From: Silene noctiflora
Taxonomy: Eukaryota > Streptophyta > Magnoliopsida > Caryophyllales > Caryophyllaceae
Assembly (NCBI GenBank): GCA_009801015.1
Contig: VHZZ01016506.1
Coordinates: forward strand, 1-27,097
Direction: 5' to 3'
DNA: 27,097 nucleotides
Positions 9,101-18,362 of this stretch are shown here, piece after piece (within the stretch, counting starts at the first letter, position 1; each line of letters starts with the position of its first letter). The position numbers were made by a program, and so were the translations under genes. Below the pieces are notes generated by a model. It did no database searches. It was given only the letters and a program-made list of their open reading frames with translations, and was not told the origin of the DNA.

Positions 9101-12100
9101 AAGGCGATACTGGCAGCTTTTACTGATATTAGGCAGCGAGAGCTGATTCCTTGATTGTGACCGAATTTGAGATTGAATATTATGGTATGAGTAAGTAGTT
9201 ATGTTTCTTCTGAGACGGAGCTTTGTATTTCCTGATGTGAGTTAGGCACTCAGGCATCCCCTTTAGTAGTGCTTTTAGGCTTTGAAAGCTGATTCCATGA
9301 CTGTAATTGAAATTGAGGTACTATTGTGGTACTAAGTAATTGCTTGGGTTTCTTTGAGACATGATGCTCTGTATTTCCTCATTTGAGTTAGTCACTAAAG
9401 CATTCCTTTTAAAACAAATTACGAGAGTTTGTTTTTCCATAACACTTAACAAAGGTTGTTTTTTTCCCCTTAAAAAACAATTTACTTTTTTATAATATAT
9501 GTATTACACATTCACGGTATTAATTATCGGTCTGCAGCTTAATCTCAAGTGTTACGCCATAAATATGGCTGATTCAAACTCTAATTGCAGTCGTAGTAAC
9601 CTTCAAAACCTTTACATAGTGGCTGTGATGCATTATCGCCATGGTGTGGCATTGTGTTGGATCTTTGTGGAGATTACATTATGGGATGAGTTGGATCCAT
9701 GTGAAGATTGACATGTTCATAAGTATAGTGTTTACTATAACAAATAGCTCTTATGCACTATGCGTTTGCATATCCATTGCCATGTTTATGTCATGCGAAT
9801 ATTAAGCCTTCCTTTGGTTAATGTTATTTGCGTTTATTTTAATAGCTAATATCTGTATGTGCTACCTTGAGGGTATGGAACCTTAGGCAGTGGGGTAGGT
9901 CTTGATTTGCTATTTCTTGCTATGCTTCATTGATTGTTTTGACACATAATATTGTAGTTTTAACAAAATGGTGTATCAGTGTGTCTAGCTGACTTTATGG
10001 TGGTTGTTCCTGTCACATAAATCATCGTGTTTTTCATTGTTACTAATTTCTTGCTTTGTTTCTTTGGTTGTTTATTTTGGTATGCTTCATTCCTTTGTTT
10101 TAGTAAGCCTTTTTATTCTTGAAGTTCCTTATGTTCGATAGAAAATACTCGGTTTTCTTATTGGCACGTCTTTAATTTGTGCGCCTTTTGTGTGTAATCA
10201 GAATATTCAGGAAAGACCTAGGCTGCAGACACTGAGCAAATCCTCTAAACAATCTTCTGTTGCTAAGTTGAGCCATGTAACATCTGATAGTGACGAAAAA
10301 CTCGTGCCTTCTGCTCTTTCATTTGCTACTACCCCTAAATTTTTAATTAGTCTTCATTTGAAACTTTTAATGGAACGTAGAATATCATCCTCCAGCTTTT
10401 GGGAGCATGATCTGATATCATTGATGGATCGCTCAGAGGATAATTGGGAGGTGGTTGGTGCTGATAGGCATGTTGCCAAAGAGAACATTGGTGATAATGT
10501 TTTGTCTGCAAACATTGAAGTGACTACCAACAACCAGCTTTCGTCTGTTAGCCCCGAGATTGGACGTTGCCCAAAGGCAAACATGACGATTGAAATTCCA
10601 TCGCTCATCTCCAATGAAAGTGTGGCTGGTACTGAGGTGGAAAATGTTCAACATCTTGCTGATTCTGGTGTGGGTATCAATGATGGTGCTATGCACAGCC
10701 CGTGTTCCACTCAAATCTTGTTTCACAGCTGTAGAAATGGTGATTTTAGTCCTTCGACATCTGCATGTTTTTCCCCTGGTTGGTCTAATAGAAAACAAGA
10801 CTTTCTTCATAACGGTCTTGGTAATGGGCCTAAGAAGCCACGGACTCAAGTTTCTTATTCTATGCCACTTGGTGGAAATGATTCAAGCTACAAGAATCTT
10901 CTTCATCATGAAAAAGGGTTCTCCCTTAAACGTATTAGAAGAGCCAAGGAGAAGAAATCTTCGGAAACCAATGGCAGCTCGAAAAGAAATATGCCAATGC
11001 TAACATGTGACGGAAATTGTTTGGTCACTGTGGGTGATCGAGGGTGGAGAGAATGTGGTGCAAGAGTTGTGCTTGAGCTTGTCGATCACCATGAATGGAG
11101 GCTTGTCGTAAAAATTTCAGGGGTGACAAAATACTCATACAAAGCTAATCAGTTTCTGCAACCTGGAACAACAAACCGCTATACTCATGCAATGATGTGG
11201 AAAGGAGGGAAAGACTGGATTTTGGAGTTCACAGACAGGACTCAATGGGTAATTTTCAAAGAGATGCATGAAGAATGTTGTAATCGGAATCTTCGTGCTG
11301 CGTCTGTGAAAAATATTCCCATTCCAGGAGTTCGTCTGATTGAAGAATACGATGATTTTGTGCCTGAAGTACCGTATCTGAGGCCTTCCTCCAAATATCA
11401 CCGGCAATTGGACACTGACGTTGACATTGCCATGAATCCATCTTATGTCTTGTATGACATGGACAGTGATGATGAACAGTGGCTCTTGAAACACAGAGGC
11501 TTAGGTTTTGATGAGCATGGTTGTGGTGATGTCTCAGATGAGATGTTTGAGAAGACAATTGATGCATTTGAGAAGTTCTCGTATGCCAAACAATGTGATC
11601 ACTTCAGCTTAGATGAATTGGAGGATGCCATGACAGGGTTTGGGCCATTCGACGCAGTTCTTAATATGTACGAGCACTGGCGGGAAAAACGACAGAGGAA
11701 GGAAATGCCTTTGATTCGGCATCTTCAGGTACCCCTTTCATTTGAATCGCTAGTTTACTTCTGTGGTCGTTTGGTTGTAGGTCGAAACTTGCGATGCCTA
11801 GGAAGTGACTTATCATGTGACTTTAGAGTTTATGTGAATAGGAAAATGGTGTTTGATTGCATAAGGAACTTGCAATGCCTAGGAACTGGAATTCATGTTG
11901 GCAACTTACCTAGGGCCCTAGGGGGCTAGGTGAGCCAATTTCTCCATTAATAGGGAATTGTAATTCCTATGAAGTTCCAATTCATGTGAATTGGTGTAAG
12001 CAAATAACTTACTCATTTTTGCAAAATCCACATGAATTGGAATTCCCATGTTTTTCTAAGGGTAACTAAACAATTTCTTAATTTGTTTAAATTTCATGAG

Positions 12101-14825
12101 TAAAAGCTCTGAGGTTTCTTGCCAAAAAAATGTCGACATTCTGACAGACGAAGTAGGGTGGTAGTACCTCCCTTAGCATTTTTGTTTATGCTGATTGCAA
12201 GGCTGACTTTGAAACAGTAATTGCATTGTGATCTCTTGCAAATCATCTCCTATATACCAAGAGATTACGTCTCCCAGAAAACTTCCCCTCCAAAGTGCTA
12301 AATTTGAATAAGGAAATAATACTATTGTTAATAAACTAGTGTAGATCCCGTGCAAATGCACGGCTTTTTAGACAATATGTATAAAGATGTTAAATATTAT
12401 AGTTTAGTAACATGTTTAAGCGGTATAANAAAAATTAAATTATGAAAAAAGATTGTGCAAAATATTTTTCTCATATCATACCATATTATTTATGCAATTA
12501 CACTTGTGTAACAAAATCAAAATACTCATTAATGTGGTTTTGCATATTGCATTATTATTTGTATCTCTTATTTATGGTATAAAAATAATATGACATAATA
12601 ATGCGAGGACCATAGAGCAATGCACTTTGGCGGGAAAATTTTTGAGCCTTCTTATTCTTTTAGTATAAGGGGGATGATTCCTATTATAATGTCCAGAAAT
12701 TATAATGATTTGCAATTAATTTGTATATGTAGTAAATGCCTACAGACGATTTTAATTAGTTCTGTGATAAAAAAAAAATTCCATTAAAATAATTCTAGAA
12801 TTTTTATTCTTAAAATAAAAATACAAGGATGAGAAATGTGAAATTAATGAGTTGTATACTAAAAAAAATAAAATAAGAATCTATATATACCATGCAAGAA
12901 TTGCACGGGGTCTATACTGGAAACTCGACTCGTCTATGTGAGGCTGTATGTTACACTTAGACACTTAGTTTTAGACAACCGAGGCACACCAAGAGTACGA
13001 GTGCTCGTGGCGATGAGGGTTGAAGTAGTGGCACAAGGCGTGCCATTTTTGCCAGCTATTTTTTTATTTTCAAAATAAAAAATTATGGGACAATACTTTT
13101 TTTAGATTTTAAAGAGGCTAACTTGTAAGACTTGGATATCGGGACAAAAAAGGAAGGGCTCAGATAAAAATATTGCAGGGTAAATATATGGAATTTGCAA
13201 TGAAATGTGTTTCGCTTGTTGTGCCTTATGCACAAGGGTTTGCCTAGTGCCTCACACTTGAGCTTAAACCTTTTGTGCGCCCAAAGCGTGCTTTTTTTTT
13301 TATACTAAGCTGCCACTATAAATCTTTACCCGTTGTAGGCAGTCCATGGTCATAGGGTTTCCTTTCAAATGACTGAAATATTCCAGGCATCTGGATGTTA
13401 AGATCTTTGTCCAGGGGAGATGATTTCTTTGCAAATGATGTTATTGCTTCAATTGTACTTCTGTTTACTTTTTATAATGTTACTAATTTAATCGTAATGA
13501 CACTCCCGGACCTTTTTTAAGATATCATGAAAAACTTCTAACATCATTTTTTCTACATTATATATAGCTTGTTATTTAGTTATGCCCGTTCCTCTCCTTA
13601 TAATCATCCATAAGTTGAACTTTACACACTTGTGAAAGCTTGGAAGGACATGCTAGGCATGCTAGTTCCTCGCCCACTTGCATGTGTGTTTCATAAAAAA
13701 AAATGCCCAAATCGTTTAATGCTTCTTTTTTTATAAAGTACTCTTTCCATTTTATTGAATTAGTCCCATTGGCCCTTTAATACATTTTTATTTGAAACTT
13801 TGTTTTAATCCTTCCATGGTCAAATGTTATTGTTGCAATTTGTCTTAGCTAGTGAAATAGGCGAGTCCTGGGATAAGCTAATTTAAATGAATTTCTTTTT
13901 CTTAATGCAGCCTCCACTCTGGGAAAAGTATCAGCAGCAATTGAAAGAGTGGGAGCAAGTAGTATCACTTCCTTCCGGTGGAAGTTCAGAGAAACCCACG
14001 GCTATTGAGAAACCTGCCATGTTTGCCTTCTGTTTGAAACCGCGAGGTTTGGAAGTTCCCAATAGGGGGTCTAAACATAGGCCACAGAAGAAACTTCCAA
14101 CTAGTTATCTGAGCAATGGAGTTCCAGGGTGTACAGAATATTGTCATTCTCCAGGTACCATTATTATATATTTATTTATTTATTTATTTTATACTTGTTG
14201 CAATTTGATTAGCTCGTGCATTGTGGCTCCCGAACTTATCTGTTTGATTTTGATGTTTTTAGTTGCAAGGAGATCAAATGGGTTTTCTTTAGGAGATGAC
14301 AGAGCGAGTTATTCTGCCTACAATGAAGGGACATCTGATTACTCTCCTGTACTTCAGCGATCAACAGGGCTATTCTCTCTGAGGAATGCTGGAGGTAGTA
14401 TGGGCCATTTTTCATTGAATAATGATGGCTTTGAAAGGAACTACTACTCGAAGCCTTACAAAATAAAGTCAAAAAAATTATGTTTGATTCCGCCATCTAA
14501 TGATCATTTTCCTTCATATAATCTGAGGAATATGGGTAAGAGTAATACCGGTCACATATGGACTACAGGCTCTTCCGAATGGCCCAGCCAAATGAATAGC
14601 TTTGACCAGGCAGGTCCCTCTGATCTCGACGAGTTCAGGTTGCGCGATGCAGCCAGTGCTGCTCGACATGCTGTTACTATAGCCAGACTGAAAAGGGAAA
14701 ATGCCCAGAGAATGCTTTGTAGAGCGGATTTAGCAATGCAAAAGGCTAAAGCTGCTATCGTGACTGCTGAAGCTGTTAAAGCTTCGTATGTGGACCCAGA
14801 TGATGACTTTCTATCAAATCAGTGA
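6143..14825 (+). CDS. Enhancer-of-polycomb-like (EPL/EPCR-type) chromatin protein, 4 coding exons
   Basis: Joined exons 6143-8608, 10202-11728, 13911-14154 and 14263-14825 give 4800 nt, 1599 aa. Junctions are phase 0, 0 and 1, all GT..AG. The start at 6143 begins MENS, as I recall for plant homologues. Visible parts: basic, low-complexity N-terminus (residues 1-140, with Gly/Asp-rich 93-110); conserved DDEENLEANAARMLSSRFDP (about 274); a Tudor-like block YWVLNRRIMVFWPLDKSWY to KLFLLPSE (about 374-432); MDSEP-like SEPIISWL (about 472); EILFVDNTVGLRFLLFEGC (about 693); WRECGARVVLELVDHHEWRL to FKEMHEEC (about 1104-1185); IPIPGVRLIEE; LYDMDSDDEQWLL (about 1239); and the EPL signature PLIRHLQ|PPLWEKY across the exon 2-3 junction (about 1325-1338). 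A predicted helical tail (about 1532-1590) is rich in Arg/Lys/Ala. Known biology: enhancer-of-polycomb proteins sit in NuA4-type acetyltransferase complexes; the long plant forms (Arabidopsis EPCR type) belong to PEAT complexes with PWWP, ARID and TRB proteins, acting on chromatin in the nucleus. The function here is inferred from homology. No disruption is seen. Confidence 0.9.
8609..10201 (+). other. Intron 1 of the EPL-like gene (1593 bp)
   Basis: The donor cacg|gtaatg at 8609 and acceptor gtaatcag ending at 10201 join phase-0 exons. An equally in-frame acceptor lies 9 bases downstream (ending 10210), so a three-residue alternative is possible. Without splicing the frame stops at 8717-8719. 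The intron is T-rich and holds a diverged tandem duplication (9131-9408) and no convincing transposon. Confidence 0.8.
9131..9408. repeat. Diverged tandem duplication, about 148 bp spacing
   Basis: Two copies starting near 9131 and 9279 share agctgattcc, a gattga/attgaggta segment, gtttcttctgaga/gtttctttgaga, gctctgtatttcct and gagttag.cact motifs. The copies are roughly 70% alike by eye. They lie wholly within intron 1 and are probably an old local duplication. Confidence 0.6.
11786..12070. repeat. Unassigned repeat/MITE-like block in intron 2
   Basis: The motif aacttgc(g/a)atgcctaggaa occurs twice (11786 and 11867), about 81 bp apart. It is followed by inverted aattcatgtgaattgg and ccacatgaattggaattccc motifs resembling those at 5165-5210. 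The two intervals may carry the same MITE family; ends are not resolved. Confidence 0.35.
12246..12920 (+). mobile_element. Outer non-autonomous Helitron in intron 2
   Basis: The 5' end TCTCCTATATACCAAGAGATT begins at 12246 after an A. The 3' end has a hairpin, catgcaa (12891-12897) and ttgcacg (12901-12907) around gaa, with one mismatch, then GGGTCTATACTGG; CTGG (12917-12920) fits the Helitron CTRR rule. The base after it is A, not the usual T, so the right border is slightly degenerate. No Rep/helicase coding is present. A second Helitron (12336-12674) sits inside in the opposite orientation. Confidence 0.65.
12336..12674 (-). mobile_element. Inner non-autonomous Helitron, 339 bp
   Basis: On the minus strand it starts TCCCCCTTATACTAAAAGAAT (12674 downward) and ends with hairpin CCGTGCA-TT-TGCACGG, then GATCTACACTAG at 12336. 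The flanking bases are A before the TC and T after the CTAG, the standard Helitron A^T target. Its ends match those of the element at 16455-16903. One undetermined base is at 12429. There is no coding capacity. Confidence 0.8.
14155..14262 (+). other. Intron 3 of the EPL-like gene, 108 nt and stop-free
   Basis: The donor ctccag|gtacca and acceptor gtttttag|ttgc flank 108 nt. The length is a multiple of three with no stop in the reading frame, so both spliced and retained forms keep the downstream frame. It contains a (ttta)n microsatellite at about 14170-14190. Translation of the retained intron gives 36 mostly hydrophobic residues not found in the homologues I recall, so splicing is the likelier reference form. 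Confidence 0.75.
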
Positions 14826-15240
14826 ATACCTATCTACTTTCACTCGACTCAGGTTCTTAGACCCATTGAACTGGTGAGACCCTTTCTGCTGTATATATCG
14901 AAGTCCGTCTAACTTGCTTGGTAGCCGAGGTGGGACTCTTAATCATGATAGTAGTGATGGATGGTTTGCTCTAATTGTAGCTGGGTAGCACTGGTAGTAG
15001 TCTAAACCTGGAAAATTTTGTCGCCGTTGTACAGAATTGTATTTCCTTATTTGCTCCATGTCCTCTTAGTTGTTTAGTTGAAGATCAGGATCAAAGGTAG
15101 AGGTGCTAAATAATACTAACACACAGTTATTTGGATGTTGTTAGAACATCTGGTTGGATTCTTGGTTGCTTTATAGAAGAGCTATGTCAGAGAGTGTAGA
15201 CTGTAGAGAATTGTAAATAAAATGCTTCAAAAATCAACAT
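14826..15240 (+). terminator. 3' UTR and polyadenylation region of the EPL-like gene
   Basis: After the TGA at 14823-14825 the sequence stays T/G-rich, as in plant 3' UTRs. AATAAA lies at 15216-15221, so cleavage is expected around 15235-15250. The exact site is not determinable here. Confidence 0.5.
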
Positions 15241-15475
15241 CTATAAGAGGTAATTTCCAGAGCATCTCGTATGCTGTTCGAATTGATTTTCTTGCACTGT
15301 TTTTCCTGATAAATTCCTCCAATCTAAAACACTACGAATCAATTGGCATTGTTCGACGGAAAAAAAAATGATGTTTTTGATGACTACAACACGAGTGACA
15401 TGTGAGGCTTTTGTTGGGACTTATGTCCAACCAATTTTTGTTTCACTAACAAGGTTCTGATGACTTTCTCGATAG

Positions 15476-16037
15476 TAGCTATGGCAATAGATCGGATTTG
15501 GACCGGATCCTATAGGATCCAGATCCAAATCAATTTCACTGATGGTGTACCCGGATCCTATCCAGATCCTAAGGGTCTAAAATTTCGAGAACCATATCCA
15601 GATCCTATGGATCCGGGTAGGATCTGGATCCTAAACGGATCTGAGCAAGTTTCCGAAGTAAAGTAGCCCAATACCTTCGAAATGTACAAATTGCAATGTT
15701 ACAGTAGCCCAATACCTTAGATTGAGGGTTTCAAATTAGACTTAGGTAAAAAATTAGACTTAGATAAAAAATCTTTGAGAAAAGAAGGAGTAGATGGGCT
15801 GAAGCTTATTTTAGATGGGCTTGAGCTTGGGTAAGAAAATTAGACATAGAAAATTATATGGATCCGAGGGTCGGATCCGGGTCTTAGGGGAAGGATCCAG
15901 ATCCAGATCCTAAAAATCATATATGGATATGGATCCGATCCGTATCCTACGGATCTAAAATAATGGAATCCAGATCCGATCCAATGGTATTGGATCTTGC
16001 GGATCCGGGGCGGATACCCGATCCATTGCCATCTCTA
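15476..16037. mobile_element. Second non-autonomous hAT element, GGATCC-rich, 562 bp
   Basis: The ends TAGCTATGGCAAT (15476-15488) and ATTGCCATCTCTA (16025-16037) are imperfect inverted repeats of the 3180-3623 family. The 8-bp flanks ctcgatag (15468-15475) and ctcggtag (16038-16045) differ at one base. The interior is packed with ggatcc/ccggatcc/agatcc units, many overlapping in both orientations. The open frame at 15460-15666 is an accident of this repeat. Confidence 0.8.
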
Positions 16038-16055
16038 CTCGGTAGTGTGTAAACA

Positions 16056-16070
16056 ACGTGTCAACGTGTG
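16056..16070 (+). promoter_or_regulatory. Two ACGTG cores, possible ABRE pair
   Basis: ACGTGTC (16056-16062) and ACGTGTG (16064-16070) are adjacent. ACGTG-core elements bind ABF-type bZIPs. They lie about 2.3 kb before the bZIP start codon, with a Helitron between, and could be chance. Confidence 0.2.
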
Positions 16071-16454
16071 ATACAAATGGAGCTCCTTTATAAGATAGCT
16101 TTAATCAAACTATCTCAGAATATAAAAAAAACTCAATTGTATTAAATGTTTTAACATCATATGGTTGTGTTTTTCTACCGTAAAGTGTGTGTAGAGAGTA
16201 GATGCGAAAAATATTAAAAAAAAAAAAAGAATTTCAAGGAAATAATTAAAAATATGTCTTGCGAATTGCAAATTTTAAAAGAAATTCGTTTTGGCATACA
16301 TATAATTCATTAAATGAGACGGTCCATGATTACCATATGTGCCACTACTAATTATCTTTCATTTATGAAGTATTACATATTCCTCCATTTTCTCCTTTAT
16401 TTGTTATTATCCCGGTAGAAATCACATCTAATTCAAACAAACCGCAGGTAGACA

Positions 16455-16903
16455 TCCCTATATACTAAAAGATTAACACATCTGAAAAATTCCCGCTCAA
16501 AATTCCCGCCCATGAATGTTAAAGAGTACTGAAAAATTGCGCTCGATATTATATTTTGACTCATTTTTATTCTCTTAATATATTCTAGCTAAACTTTTCT
16601 ATATATNNNNNNNNNNNNNNNNNNNNNNNNNNNNNNNNNNNNNNNNNNNNNNNNNNNNNNNNNNNNNNNNNNNNNNNNNNNNNNNNNNNNNNNTATAATA
16701 ATATTAGTAGTTTAAGACAAATAACTTAACTTAAAGTATTTTTTGACGGTAGTAATTCTTTTCTATCTCTTACTAATATTATATTAGTCTTTTATAACAC
16801 TAAATTAAAAGTACAATTAATTCATGCAAATAATTTTATTGAAACCGCCTCTTTATAGATCAAATCTAAAAAATATCGTGCTGTAGTTCGGGATCTACAC
16901 TAG
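16455..16903 (+). mobile_element. Non-autonomous Helitron with internal assembly gap
   Basis: The 5' end TCCCTATATACTAAAAGATT starts at 16455 after an A. The 3' end GGGATCTACACTAG finishes at 16903 before a T, so the A^T target is intact. The 3' hairpin (cgtgctgtagttcggg) is damaged relative to the inner Helitron at 12336-12674, but both termini match that element. The interior contains the 87-N gap, so true length is uncertain. Confidence 0.75.
16607..16693. other. Assembly gap (87 N)
   Basis: A run of undetermined bases inside the Helitron, flanked by low-complexity tatat sequence. The size may be a placeholder. Confidence 0.95.
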
Positions 16904-17800
16904 TAATATATTAACTACTATAATTGCAATTTAATTATGTATGGTCAAAGCAAGTCACATGAACTTGATTAAAATGAGCCTTGCTGAGCCAAGCTCAAGC
17001 TTGACTTGACCAAATATGTGTTGAGATTAGCTTGAAGCTCATATTGAAAAGTTGTATGAGCTTGTTTTCAATGATAATCTATAGTTTCAAGACGGTGTTA
17101 AACAAGAATCAATGATAATCTATACTGTCTAATTAAAATGCTAGTTTAACACATCTAATTTTATTTCACATAACCTTAACACATTCAATTTTATTCCAGG
17201 TGGAATTTGTACTCCTCATTAATTTCTTTCATTTTTAACTATGAAATAATAATTAAATCTATGCAATATAATTAAAACTTAAAAGTCTAACTAAACCATT
17301 CACTTTTATTCCAAGTGAACATCATTATAATTAATTTTATTTATAATTTCATTATATAATGATCATAATTAAAAAATTAGAATAACAAAAAAAAAAAAAA
17401 AACCATTTAAAATTTGATAATTTGAACTGTTGAAAAGCAAACGGAGATTAAATAGGAAAACAAATAAAGAGAGTTGACAGTAGTCACAGTACAGAGTACC
17501 GTGTTATTATGTTTAATTTTCTTAATTCACATCTTATTTTATCATTTGTCTATCGCCAAATAAGTTATATCTATACATAGTATTAACCAAAAGAGAAAAA
17601 CATATACAAAACTATTTTCAAAACTAGTTTAGCGAATAAAAAAGCTTAATTAATCTTTACCCTGATGTAGTAGCAGAGGCAGGTGGACCACTAGCAAAAG
17701 AGCACCTCAATGAAAATAATTCAACTCCCCTCACTGTAATAATTTCCCACCATTGAAACAAGTGTCCAAATCTTTTATCGACGCGTGTACGACATTACAA
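16904..17800. other. AT-rich spacer and probable bZIP promoter
   Basis: No gene is visible. The sequence is very AT-rich with an A-run near 17388-17402. From 17500 onward it is the immediate upstream region of the bZIP gene. I could not identify specific operator sites beyond the candidate TATA below. Confidence 0.5.
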
Positions 17801-17807
17801 CCCACGG

Positions 17808-17816
17808 ACTATATTT
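17808..17816 (+). promoter_or_regulatory. Candidate TATA box of the ABF-like gene
   Basis: actatattt lies just upstream of an A-run (17823-17848) and about 40 bp before CT-rich sequence that reads like a 5' UTR (17855 onward). Assignment is positional only. Confidence 0.3.
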
Positions 17817-17849
17817 TTCAAACAAAAAAAAAAAAAAAAAAAAAAAAAC

Positions 17850-18362
17850 GAATAATTCCTGCATCTCTACAGACTACAAGCCATTGATATCAAATTCCAC
17901 ACTGTTTGCAAACACTACATCAATATTCTCCTCCGTCTTCATACACAACTACTACAACCAACCCCAAAGGTATGCTAATGGACCACATTTCTTCTTATTT
18001 TTATGCTTTTTTGAAGTTTCCGTTGTCTTTAGTGGCGGAACCGGGATTTGAAGTTAGGTTGAATAATTTCAAGGGGCGAATTACTAAATAAAGTACGCCC
18101 CTAATAACAACCCAACTTTTTAAATTTGGGCCGACCGCCCCTACTAACACCCCCTTGATCTGCCACTCCCTTTTGTTGTTGCTGTTGCTGTTATTGTTAT
18201 ATTTTACAGGGTTTAATTGTATTGTTGAATTTTAACGAAATTGTAGGTGAGGGTTTGTTATTGGTATCGAAACCAAATTTGAAGTTGAAAGTGGTCAGAG
18301 TTGTTCTGATCTAGTTTATCTAAGTTATTGTTTGCTTTTCGTCGAAATTGCTGGGTTAGGGT
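17850..18362 (+). other. 5' UTR of the ABF-like gene with probable leader intron
   Basis: The leader begins in CT-rich sequence (17855-17969). A donor at 17970 (ccaaag|gtatgc) and an acceptor ending at 18246 (gaaattgtag|gtga) define a 277-bp intron. The spliced leader has no upstream AUG, while the intron contains several. Leader introns are usual for this gene group. A small MITE-like insert (18031-18167) lies inside the intron. Predicted by eye. Confidence 0.45.
18031..18167. mobile_element. Small MITE-like insert in the ABF-like leader intron
   Basis: The ends AGTGGCGGAACCGGG (18031) and, inverted, AGTGGCAGATCAAGGGG (18167) are similar, with ggggcg and cgcccc motifs inside. Short elements with GTGGCGGATC-type ends are common in plants. 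No target duplication is visible, so the family stays open. Confidence 0.4.

Larger units (their letters stand above)
11729..13910 (+). other. Intron 2 of the EPL-like gene (2182 bp)
   Basis: The donor cttcag|gtaccc and acceptor ttaatgcag|cct are both phase 0. Inserted material accounts for much of the intron: a MITE-like block (11786-12070) and two nested Helitrons (12246-12920). The rest, including a GC-richer stretch at 12950-13290 with repeated gtgcctcacac/aaggcgtgcc-like motifs, could not be assigned. Reading on from exon 2 gives a spurious tail up to 11929. Confidence 0.8.

Noticed and set aside
10433-10849. 138-aa minus-strand and 137-aa plus-strand frames inside EPL exon 2
   Set aside because: Shadows of the true exon, whose own frame matches the conserved EPL-like protein.
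11729-11929. Extension of EPL exon 2 to the stop at 11927-11929
   Set aside because: The PLIRHLQ|PPLWEKY junction is restored only by splicing 11728 to 13911; the extension is intron read-through.
15460-15666. 68-aa frame with repeated YPDP/GRIW words
   Set aside because: Product of GGATCC repeats in the hAT element.
17785-18091. Small ORFs upstream of the bZIP start
   Set aside because: They run through an A-run, the leader intron and the MITE-like insert, with no conserved content.
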